Positions 43,712-50,852 of a stretch of 64,000 nucleotides of DNA are shown here, one piece after another. This DNA is from Bacteroidales bacterium (GTDB lineage Bacteria; Bacteroidota; Bacteroidia; Bacteroidales; UBA932): NCBI GenBank assembly GCA_016286385.1, contig JAEESO010000010.1, positions 1-64,000 on the forward strand, read 5' to 3'. Positions within the stretch are counted from its first letter, which is position 1. The number at the start of each line of letters is the position of its first letter. Both the position numbers and the translations under genes were made by a program. The notes beneath the pieces were generated by a model that was not told the origin of the DNA, searched no databases, and was given only the letters and a program-made list of their open reading frames with translations.

Positions 43712-45169
43712 TTACTTCTTCTTGAGGAAAAGGTTCAACACTACCCGGATGAGCCAGGCAAGGACAAAGTAGAGGACCGTCACAACCAGCAGCGGAATAA
43801 GGGCGTCGAAGGTGCGGCTGCGGATAAGGTCGCTGGCGCGGGTAAGGTCCTGAATGGCTATGTAGCCAACTATTGAGGTGCTCTTGAGAAGAGCCACGCA
43901 CTCTCCGGCAAAAAGCGGAAGTCCCTTCTTCACGGCCTGCGGCAGGACTATTCCGGTGAAGGTCCTGAGCGGGGTGAAGCCAAGGCTGAGGCCGGCTTCC
44001 GTCTGCCCCTTGGGAACAGACGAGATGGAAGTATCAAATATGCTTCCTGCCGACCACGCAAAGCACATGGCAAAGGTGATAATGGCTACCACGGAACCGT
44101 TTAGGCCTGCATTTGCAAGGATGACGTAGAACATTATGAGAAGGAGGACCAGCGTAGGGATGCCCTGGATGAAGGCTCCATAGAGGCCGGCTATCTCACG
44201 GACCCATTTTCTGCGGCTACGGAGCATAGCGCACACTCCGGCTCCAAGGAGGGTTCCAAGAAGGATTGAAAAGAAGGTTATCTTGAGGGTCTCAAGGAGG
44301 CCGTCCGCAATGAGTTTCCACCTTCCTTCAGTGACAAGATTCATCTTCAGACGCTCTCCAAAGCCCATGCTTGAGGATTTCCCGCCGTCATACACGAAGT
44401 ATCCGGGGTGGCACTCATAATACGGGATGGTGAAGTCTACGGATTTCTGCCTCTCTTCCGTCACATAGAGGCAGGCGCTCACTACGTCGCACTGGCCGGT
44501 AGAGAGGGCTATTACGGCCGATCCAAGTTCCTGGAACTGCATCTGGAACTCACGGCCGCCGAGTACGGCAAAGCGCCTCAGGATATCGGCATCCATACCC
44601 ATCCACTGCCCGCCTTCGCCAACAAAGCTGACCGGGGCCAGATTAACGGCGGTGACACACCTCAGAGGTTTCCCCGTGAGAGTAACTTCTGAAGGGGCGG
44701 GCATCTCCGGCGCCGGAGTGCCCTTGGTCCAGTGGGAGATGACATCCGGGATGGTGCCATCGGCCTTGCCCGCGGCGATGAAGCTGTTCAGGGCCTCCTG
44801 AAGGGCCAGATCCCCTTTCCTTACGGCAAAGGCTACGTCAAAGGACTCTTCCCCGCGGAAAGCCATCTTCATATGAAGCCTGTCCATATCCTCCGGGGTA
44901 AGGGCCACTTCGTCGCTCACGAAAACATCGGCCATACCCTGCCTTACGGCCTGGATGCCGTCCGCTTCAAAGCTGACGCGGAAGATGTCAATGTCATCAT
45001 AGGCGGAGTATTTTTCGTCGTAGTAGTTTCCGGCCGATGTTGTGATGGTAAGGCCGTGGAGGTCTTCCTCCGTCTTCAGGTCAAGCGTTTTCCTGCTGCC
45101 GCCGGAGCAGCCTGGAAGAGCTGCAATGACCGCCAGGCCGATTAATAGACGATATATGGTTTTTTTCAT
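43712..45169 (-). CDS. Fused substrate-binding/permease protein of an amino-acid ABC importer
   Basis: A 485-residue fusion starting [12 protein letters not shown] lipoprotein-like signal with lipobox (PGC) is followed by one partial and one full SBP_bac_3-type binding domain (about 25-130 and 145-275; the second has the [11 protein letters not shown] and VDFTIPYYE motifs). A GlnP-type permease with about five helices follows (about 290-485; EAA loop [24 protein letters not shown]). Such fusions deliver polar amino acids, often glutamine, to the adjacent ATPase. The tandem binding domains may raise affinity or select a different ligand. Operon with the kinase upstream and the ATPase downstream. 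Confidence 0.9.
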   Translation of the reverse strand: MKKTIYRLLIGLAVIAALPGCSGGSRKTLDLKTEEDLHGLTITTSAGNYYDEKYSAYDDIDIFRVSFEADGIQAVRQGMADVFVSDEVALTPEDMDRLHMKMAFRGEESFDVAFAVRKGDLALQEALNSFIAAGKADGTIPDVISHWTKGTPAPEMPAPSEVTLTGKPLRCVTAVNLAPVSFVGEGGQWMGMDADILRRFAVLGGREFQMQFQELGSAVIALSTGQCDVVSACLYVTEERQKSVDFTIPYYECHPGYFVYDGGKSSSMGFGERLKMNLVTEGRWKLIADGLLETLKITFFSILLGTLLGAGVCAMLRSRRKWVREIAGLYGAFIQGIPTLVLLLIMFYVILANAGLNGSVVAIITFAMCFAWSAGSIFDTSISSVPKGQTEAGLSLGFTPLRTFTGIVLPQAVKKGLPLFAGECVALLKSTSIVGYIAIQDLTRASDLIRSRTFDALIPLLVVTVLYFVLAWLIRVVLNLFLKKK

Positions 45170-45173
45170 AATC

Positions 45174-46013
45174 TTACAGGGCTGCGCACATCCTCCGGGC
45201 CATATCCTCCGCAATGGGCAGATGATAGGTGAGGTGGTACATATATGCGGCTTTGATTACGGAATATGGCAGGAGCCTCCGGATTACCATGCCCATTTCC
45301 TCCTGCGGAACGCCGTAGTAGGCGGGGGCAAGGATTGACCAGTGCTTCTGCATCTGCTCAGGCGTAAGGTGGAAAAGATGCATCGTCCTTTGGGAGTCCT
45401 GTATTTGGGTGATTCTCCAGCAAAGGCTCATATCCCATTCCGGAGCGCCATATGCAAACTGGCCGATATCAATCCAGAGGGTACGGTCTTCATCCGTGAT
45501 GATATTACCAATCTGCATATCTCCGTGGAGGCAGGTGGGAGTGTCGGGGATAGTTTCTAGGATGGGCATGACTTTGTCCACAAGAAATGCCGGCGCAACT
45601 CCTTCCTTGGCGTAGAAAGCCTGCATACGGGCTTTCATTGAAGGGATGCGGGTTGTATCGGCCTTCATTGCGTGGATGGCCTTGCAGGCATTGGCAAAGC
45701 GAAGGGAGATTTCCTCCATCCTGTCAGGCTGCTCTGAGATGATGCGGCAGAATGAGCGCTTGTTCTCAATGAGCTCATATTCCGTTCCTACACGCTCTCC
45801 GTCAGTTATGAGCCTAAGAGGCTGAGGGGTGGGAATGCCCATCTCGAAGGCGGCCTTTGCCATCTCAAACTCCTTGATGGCGAAAGTGGCGTCAAAACCG
45901 GGGTTAAACAGCTTTGCAAGGCGTTTCTCACTCTTGTGAGTGTAGGCTACACCCTGCCCGCCTTCTCCGCTGTAGGTATAGTCCGATAGGTTAATGTGCT
46001 GATACTGTTCCAT
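45174..46013 (-). CDS. TIGR02172-like aminoglycoside/choline-kinase-fold phosphotransferase
   Basis: A 279-residue kinase-fold protein. The catalytic loop reads CLHGDMQIGNII (H-G-D-x4-N) and the metal loop WIDIGQFAYGAPEWDM. Lys in EKRLAKLF is the likely ATP-binding lysine. It resembles the TIGR02172 group common in Bacteroidota and Fibrobacter. The small-molecule substrate is unknown. It sits 4 bp upstream of the ABC importer genes, so its substrate could be something the importer brings in (inference). Confidence 0.82.
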   Translation of the reverse strand: MEQYQHINLSDYTYSGEGGQGVAYTHKSEKRLAKLFNPGFDATFAIKEFEMAKAAFEMGIPTPQPLRLITDGERVGTEYELIENKRSFCRIISEQPDRMEEISLRFANACKAIHAMKADTTRIPSMKARMQAFYAKEGVAPAFLVDKVMPILETIPDTPTCLHGDMQIGNIITDEDRTLWIDIGQFAYGAPEWDMSLCWRITQIQDSQRTMHLFHLTPEQMQKHWSILAPAYYGVPQEEMGMVIRRLLPYSVIKAAYMYHLTYHLPIAEDMARRMCAAL

Positions 46014-46027
46014 ATTGTATATCTATG

Positions 46028-46035
46028 CAAAGATA
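46028..46035 (-). promoter_or_regulatory. -7 element for the kinase/ABC operon
   Basis: TATCTTTG on the minus strand 14 nt before the ATG. Confidence 0.6.
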
Positions 46036-46067
46036 GCACATTTTGCCTATGTTCCGCGGTAATAATA

Positions 46068-46105
46068 CCAAAAAAGGGTCTAACCATAGGCTAGACCCTT
46101 TTTGG
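46068..46105 (-). terminator. Terminator of tRNA-Asp
   Basis: CCAAAAAGGGTCTA/TAGACCCTTTTTTGG hairpin directly after the tRNA 3' end on the minus strand. Confidence 0.85.
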
Positions 46106-46180
46106 CGGTGCGGACGAGGCTCGAACTCGCGACCCCCGGCGTGACAGGCCGGTATTCTAAACCGACTGAACTACCGCACC
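46106..46180 (-). tRNA. tRNA-Asp (GTC)
   Basis: Minus-strand cloverleaf: acceptor GGTGCGG/CCGCACC, anticodon stem CCGGC/GCCGG with loop CTGTCAC giving anticodon GTC, discriminator G. CCA is not encoded. Confidence 0.95.
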
Positions 46181-46211
46181 AAGTTTTCAGTGAACTTCCC
46201 TTTCGGGATTG

Positions 46212-46242
46212 CAAAGGTAACACCTTTTTTTGAATCTGCAAA
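46212..46242 (-). promoter_or_regulatory. Promoter of tRNA-Asp
   Basis: Exact TTTG-N19-TACCTTTG on the minus strand. Confidence 0.82.
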
Positions 46243-46264
46243 CAATTAATTAAAATTTTTGCAA

Positions 46265-47593
46265 TTATTTTTCTGGGAGGCAGGAGATGATGTCGCGGAG
46301 GAGCCCGTTGAAATCAATCACCCTGTCCGGCTTGGGAGAGTAGCCAAGAATCACCACCACAAGGTCCTTGGAGGGGACGATGTAGATCTGCTGGCCGTCA
46401 TGGCCGTTGCATGAGAACATGTCCTCCGGGACGTCGGGGCAGACCCCGCAGCGGTTGAGCCAGAAGAAGGCTCCGTACCTGCCTTCACTTGCCTGGGCGG
46501 GAGTGGTGGTATACTCAACCCAACCTTCGGGAAGGATACGCTCCTCTCCCACGCAGCCGTCGTCCAAGAACATCTGGCCAAAGCGGGCATAGTCCCTGGC
46601 GGTGACATAAAGGTAGGAAGAGCCCACCGGAGTACCGCTCATGTCCGGCTCAAAGTGAGGATTTGCAATGGCAAGGGGAGAAAACAGGCGCTCACGCATA
46701 TAATTAAGGAAGGCCTGGTCGGAATCAAACTTGCCGCAAAGATAACGCATCACAATGTTGGTGCTGCCGCTGGAATAGTACCAGAAGGTGCCAGGCTCAT
46801 GCTCCAGGGGCTTTGAGAGGGCATAGAGGCCCATATCGGCCTCACGGTGAAGCATGAGGTTAACGTCAGACCTGTTGCCGTAATTCTCGTTCCACCCAAG
46901 GCCGCTCTGCATCTGGAGAAGGTTGTTGAGGGTTATGGCTGCCCTGGCATCATTTTGCCACTCAGGAATGTCCATGGGGGCGTTGATGTCCACCAGCCCG
47001 TCTCCTGCCATTATGCCCACAAGGGCGTTTGTGAAGCTTTTTCCCATGCTCCAGCTGAGAAGTTGGGTGCCTGCGTCAATTCCTTTGTCGTAGCGCTCTG
47101 CAATGATCTTTCCATCATACAGGGCAACGAAGGCAAAGGGATGGCCGTTGTAGGAACGCTCATCCACGAGAGCCCTGGCAATTGGCTCCAGACGCGCGGT
47201 GAGGTTGTCATCGGCCTTCTCAAGATAATCCGGATATGAGTCTGCGGGGAGGGGATAGTCCTGATTAAGGAATTCCTTCTTGCCTTTTCCCCTAAGGAGT
47301 GTAACGCCGTAGCCTTCCCTGTAGGCGGCCGTTGATTTGTACCAAAGGAAGCGGCTGGTGACGGTCTTTTTCTCCATGTCCACCTTGTTCCTGTTGAATT
47401 TTATGAAGGAGAAATGGAGGTCCAGTGGCTCTACATCGGCCTGATTACGGCCAGATACAAACACGGCCGATGCAAGATTCTTTGCCGCATAGCCCGTGAT
47501 AATGGGCATGAGGGTGTTGAGGTATATACAACCTCCAAGGACAGCTACGGCAAGGATGCCGCCGGCAATGCCTAATACTTTCTTAGTTTTCAT
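46265..47593 (-). CDS. Beta-lactamase-fold serine hydrolase
   Basis: A 442-residue class C beta-lactamase/esterase-type hydrolase. An N-terminal signal anchor or lipobox (LGGC at about 22) puts it outside the inner membrane. Catalytic motifs: SMGK in LSWSMGKS (SxxK), YSSGS as the Tyr motif and HDG in CNGHDGQ. Substrate unknown: could be a D-amino-acid peptide, an ester or an amide. It starts 15 bp after the ABC exporter and so looks like the last gene of the HprK/S26/PqqD/ABC cassette. Confidence 0.87.
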   Translation of the reverse strand: MKTKKVLGIAGGILAVAVLGGCIYLNTLMPIITGYAAKNLASAVFVSGRNQADVEPLDLHFSFIKFNRNKVDMEKKTVTSRFLWYKSTAAYREGYGVTLLRGKGKKEFLNQDYPLPADSYPDYLEKADDNLTARLEPIARALVDERSYNGHPFAFVALYDGKIIAERYDKGIDAGTQLLSWSMGKSFTNALVGIMAGDGLVDINAPMDIPEWQNDARAAITLNNLLQMQSGLGWNENYGNRSDVNLMLHREADMGLYALSKPLEHEPGTFWYYSSGSTNIVMRYLCGKFDSDQAFLNYMRERLFSPLAIANPHFEPDMSGTPVGSSYLYVTARDYARFGQMFLDDGCVGEERILPEGWVEYTTTPAQASEGRYGAFFWLNRCGVCPDVPEDMFSCNGHDGQQIYIVPSKDLVVVILGYSPKPDRVIDFNGLLRDIISCLPEK

Positions 47594-47608
47594 ATGTTTA
47601 GGTAAGTT

Positions 47609-49219
47609 TTAGCTTATGGTGACCACGTTGTCGGCGTGGCTGAGGACGCGCTCACGGTGAGAAACAAAGATGACGGTCTTGCGGCCCTTATACTTTGCCT
47701 CCAGGCATTCCATCAGGCGGGCTTCCGTACCGGAGTCCAGGGCCGATGTTGACTCGTCCAGAAGGAGGATGCCGCCGGGCCTTAATAGAGCACGTGCTAT
47801 GGCTATTCTCTGGCACTGGCCCTCAGATAGGCCGCTGCCATCCTCCCCGCAAGGGGTGTCAAGGCCTTCGGGGAGATCGAAGACAAATGGCGCCTGGGCA
47901 TCTTCAAGTGCGGTTTTCATCTCTTCCTCCGTGGCATCCGGGGCCGCCAGAAGAAGGTTTGAGCGTATGGTGCCGCTAAGGAGGGAATTTCCCTGCGGAA
48001 TGTACTGGAAATTGCCCCTCAGGGCTGCCGATGCGGGATGGCCGTCAACCATGACGGAGCCGGAAGAAGGCCTGAGAAGCCCAAGGATAAGCCTTATGAG
48101 AGTACTTTTGCCGATTCCCGTGGGGCCCGCTATAACGGAGAGCTGCCCGGCAGGGAAACTGCAGGAGAAATCTGACAGCACGGGCTCCGGGGTGCCCGGA
48201 TAAGTGTAGGTGACGCCGGAAACCTCAATTGAAGGGGCATCGGCCAAAACAATAGGCTCAGAAGCCGGTTCCTGCTCCAACTCCAGCAGTTCCATCACGC
48301 GGTCTACGGAAGTGATGGCCTGGATGATGGCGGGGACCTGGTGTCCAAGCTCCGCCACGGGGCGCTGTACCTGACCAACCAGCTGCATGAATGCAGTCAT
48401 CATACCGTAGGTGATGGTTCCGTGCATTATGCCCACAACACCCCAGAGGAGTGTTGCGGCGTGGCCGGCCTGGAAACCAAAGAACATGAGCCCGCGGGCT
48501 ACGGCGTTGTAGTTGAGGCGTTTACGGGTTATGTCCTCCACATCTCCCTGCAGCCATCCCATCTTGTCCACAACCCTCTCTACGCTTGTGAGCGTGAGCA
48601 TAAGAACCCTGTTCTGGAGGCTCTCCTGCATGAGCTGCTGGATCTCGCTTTCACGCTTACGGATGGCGGCCATAAGCTCACGGAGTTTCCTGAAAAAGAG
48701 CTTGGAGCCAAAAACCATTGCAAATGTGAGGATAAGGATTACCCACAGCAGGTTTGGCGCCAGATACATAAGGTATATGGACGCGGCAAGAAGCTGGACA
48801 AGGGTGAGGATAATGGACGGGATACGCGCCACAACCAACTCTGAAACCACCCTTGTATCCTCTTCCAGGCGGTTTACGGCATCTCCGGAGAGGAAACGCT
48901 CCCGGCCGTCCCAGCGGCTTTTCATCACGGTCTCAAAGATACTGCGGCGCATGATGTTCTGGGACTTCACCTGGGTGTAGCTTTCCCACCAGTTACCAAA
49001 CAGGATTACGCCCAGCTGAAGTGCCAGGATGCCAAGGAATATGCCGATACCGGTCCTGAGGGGCATTGCAGAGTCTCCGGTGGCTATGTCTACCAGCTGC
49101 TTGCTGGATGCCACGAAAGCCAGGGAAGCGGCAATTCTTACCACTCCCACAACCACGGTGACGGCTACGCGCCCGGCTACGGGACGCGCCATGCCTATCA
49201 GGGTGCGCAGGACCTTCAT
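47609..49219 (-). CDS. ABC exporter (permease-ATPase fusion)
   Basis: A 536-residue half-transporter: six-helix membrane domain (about 15-300) and ATPase (about 325-536) with Walker A GPTGIGKST, signature LSEGQCQRIA, Walker B ILLLDESTSALD and H-loop VSHRE. There is no C39 peptidase domain. The start overlaps the PqqD gene stop by one base. In this context it most likely exports a modified peptide or a lipid-linked product; MsbA-like lipid export is the alternative. Confidence 0.9.
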   Translation of the reverse strand: MKVLRTLIGMARPVAGRVAVTVVVGVVRIAASLAFVASSKQLVDIATGDSAMPLRTGIGIFLGILALQLGVILFGNWWESYTQVKSQNIMRRSIFETVMKSRWDGRERFLSGDAVNRLEEDTRVVSELVVARIPSIILTLVQLLAASIYLMYLAPNLLWVILILTFAMVFGSKLFFRKLRELMAAIRKRESEIQQLMQESLQNRVLMLTLTSVERVVDKMGWLQGDVEDITRKRLNYNAVARGLMFFGFQAGHAATLLWGVVGIMHGTITYGMMTAFMQLVGQVQRPVAELGHQVPAIIQAITSVDRVMELLELEQEPASEPIVLADAPSIEVSGVTYTYPGTPEPVLSDFSCSFPAGQLSVIAGPTGIGKSTLIRLILGLLRPSSGSVMVDGHPASAALRGNFQYIPQGNSLLSGTIRSNLLLAAPDATEEEMKTALEDAQAPFVFDLPEGLDTPCGEDGSGLSEGQCQRIAIARALLRPGGILLLDESTSALDSGTEARLMECLEAKYKGRKTVIFVSHRERVLSHADNVVTIS

Positions 49220-49488
49220 TATGCCTCCACTACTCCTTCTTCAACCCATTTTCCTGCAAGGGCTGCGGCGTCTTCATAGGCGCGCTCCTTTTCCACCTCA
49301 TAGCGGTCCATGAGGGCTGCAGTCATATCTTCAACGGTGAATTCCTTCCCCTGGAACTGCTCCCAGAGGTATGCTGCCGATGCATTGAGGGAGAGCATCT
49401 TGTTGAAGTTCACCTGTGCAAGGCCTTCTCCAACCACTACGTACTCTCCGCAGATTTTCCTAAGAATGAATCCTTCCTTGATTTTCAT
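49219..49488 (-). CDS. PqqD-family peptide-binding protein
   Basis: An 89-residue protein of the PqqD/RRE fold. It shows the GEGLAQVNFNKMLSLNASAAYLWE core typical of the family (VDLNxxLxLNxTAAxLW), followed by the helical FTVEDMTAALMDRYEV. PqqD-like domains bind leader peptides of ribosomally made, modified peptides (RiPPs). Overlaps both neighbours by 1-4 bp. Confidence 0.92.
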   Translation of the reverse strand: MKIKEGFILRKICGEYVVVGEGLAQVNFNKMLSLNASAAYLWEQFQGKEFTVEDMTAALMDRYEVEKERAYEDAAALAGKWVEEGVVEA

Positions 49489-49904
49489 ATTATCCTTCTA
49501 TAAATTGCCAAAATATATCTTCTAAAGGGCTTCAGTGCCCTCCAAATGCGTCCTTTGCCGGGTTTGACAGAGCGCTTTCCGCGGCCGATCTCTATTGCCG
49601 TGCCCATGACATCGGCCAAAGTGCATTCCTCCGTGCCGACAATGTTTCCGTCTCCCATCAGGGTGACTTTCTCTCCGTCAAGGGCTATGACGCGGTGTAG
49701 CACATACCTTCCGGGGAGCCTCACCAGCACTATGTCTCCAACCTCCACGGTGTCTTTCTTTGCAAGGACCACGCTGTCACGGCCTCCTCGGATGAAGGGG
49801 AGCATGCTGCTTCCAAGCGGGGTGAACCGCACGGTGCGGCCTTCATTGAGAAGCTGTCCGGCCTCCTCCAGGATAAGGGTATTTGGGACTATCTTCTTAT
49901 CCAT
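49485..49904 (-). CDS. S24/S26-type peptidase of the cassette
   Basis: A 139-residue signal-peptidase-like protein. The nucleophile Ser is in GSSMLPFI and the second catalytic position reads VLHRVIAL, i.e. Ser-His rather than Ser-Lys, as in SipW/archaeal-type signal peptidases. A C-terminal basic hydrophobic helix may anchor it. In this cassette it would be the candidate leader peptidase. Overlaps the PqqD gene by 4 bp and the kinase gene by 8 bp. Confidence 0.88.
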   Translation of the reverse strand: MDKKIVPNTLILEEAGQLLNEGRTVRFTPLGSSMLPFIRGGRDSVVLAKKDTVEVGDIVLVRLPGRYVLHRVIALDGEKVTLMGDGNIVGTEECTLADVMGTAIEIGRGKRSVKPGKGRIWRALKPFRRYILAIYRRII

Positions 49905-50793
49905 TTACTACCGTATTGTAACAAAGCTGGGCGGCGGCTTCATCCGGCAGGCACTCAAGGTGGTAGCAGGGGACTATACCTGTCATTGCCTCAAGGGTGT
50001 TGTGCCAGTGGTTTGCCAGTTCTGAGAATGGCCTGAATGATGAGGCCGATGCCATCAGGGATGCATATGCCTTAACTCCGGTCAGGCGCTCAATCTTGTT
50101 ATAGGGGGCCTGGCTAAGGCGCACAACCGCGCCGGCGGGGACGCTCAGGGCCTTGTAGCATGGGGTTTTGCCGCTCCAGGGCGAGCCAAAGACGCGGACT
50201 TCTCCACCGGGCATGAGCCTCAGGACGGGGTTGTCGTCGTTGAGGAGCCAGGAGCCGGGGATATGCTTTAGCCAAAGGCTGCTGTGAGTGCTTTTTCCGG
50301 TGCCGCTCTTTCCAAGGAAAAGATATCCCTTGCCGCCGTTTACCACCACGGAAGAGTGCATTTCAAGCGCTCCCATTGGGGCCGATGCAAAGGTGAAAAG
50401 AAGCATGAGGGCATTGTTGAATGCAAAGGCATCGTCATTGCCTGTAAGTATGAGGCTGGCCTTTTTGAAATCAGGGCTCATTGTGAGTTCCATAGCCTCA
50501 GGACGCCCCGGAAGGGGACATGTGCGGGATGCGATGGAGCCATCGGCATTCCTGTAAAGGCTGATTTCAGGGAAAAGCGGACCGTCATCTGTCTTGTAAA
50601 GGAGTTCTCCGAAAGGTTTGTCAAGGGCTTTCCTTACTATATCGACGGAAAAAAGGGCTTCTTCTCCGGGCAGCAGCGCGGAAACGAAGGGCTTCATGTT
50701 AACTAAATGGTCTGGGAGGAATACTTCTCCGCTGCAACTCACTTTGAAAGGTAGATCTGCTACTCTGTAAATCCTTGTGGTATCCATAATCAT
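49897..50793 (-). CDS. HprK-related kinase of the cassette
   Basis: A 298-residue protein with an HPr-kinase-like P-loop domain: HSSVVVNG precedes Walker A GKSGTGKST (161-169), then LLNDDNPVL and GSPWSGKT. The N-terminal 120 residues are a separate alpha/beta region. It lacks the HprK hexamer-forming N-domain, so it is not the carbon-regulation kinase. Related kinases occur with PqqD proteins and peptidases in RiPP loci, including phosphorylated lasso peptides. First gene of the leftward cassette; a second ATG at 50787 is also possible. Confidence 0.85.
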   Translation of the reverse strand: MIMDTTRIYRVADLPFKVSCSGEVFLPDHLVNMKPFVSALLPGEEALFSVDIVRKALDKPFGELLYKTDDGPLFPEISLYRNADGSIASRTCPLPGRPEAMELTMSPDFKKASLILTGNDDAFAFNNALMLLFTFASAPMGALEMHSSVVVNGGKGYLFLGKSGTGKSTHSSLWLKHIPGSWLLNDDNPVLRLMPGGEVRVFGSPWSGKTPCYKALSVPAGAVVRLSQAPYNKIERLTGVKAYASLMASASSFRPFSELANHWHNTLEAMTGIVPCYHLECLPDEAAAQLCYNTVVNG

Positions 50794-50796
50794 CTA

Positions 50797-50804
50797 CAAA
50801 ACTA
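50797..50804 (-). promoter_or_regulatory. -7 element for the HprK/S26/PqqD cassette
   Basis: TAGTTTTG on the minus strand 3 nt before the first ATG; nearly leaderless. Confidence 0.5.
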
Positions 50805-50838
50805 ACAATAATACCTCAAAAGACAAAGAATAATTTAG

Positions 50839-50846
50839 TATCTTTG
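50839..50846 (+). promoter_or_regulatory. -7 element for uvrA
   Basis: TATCTTTG 6 nt before the TTG start of uvrA. Confidence 0.6.
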
Positions 50847-50852
50847 TAAACT

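Noticed and set aside
46265..50793. Ordinary lasso-peptide biosynthesis locus
   Set aside because: No asparagine-synthetase-like cyclase, no B2-type transglutaminase-fold protease and no local precursor peptide are present.
49897..50793. HPr kinase/phosphorylase of carbon control
   Set aside because: The N-terminal HprK domain is missing and the gene is locked into a PqqD/peptidase/exporter cassette.
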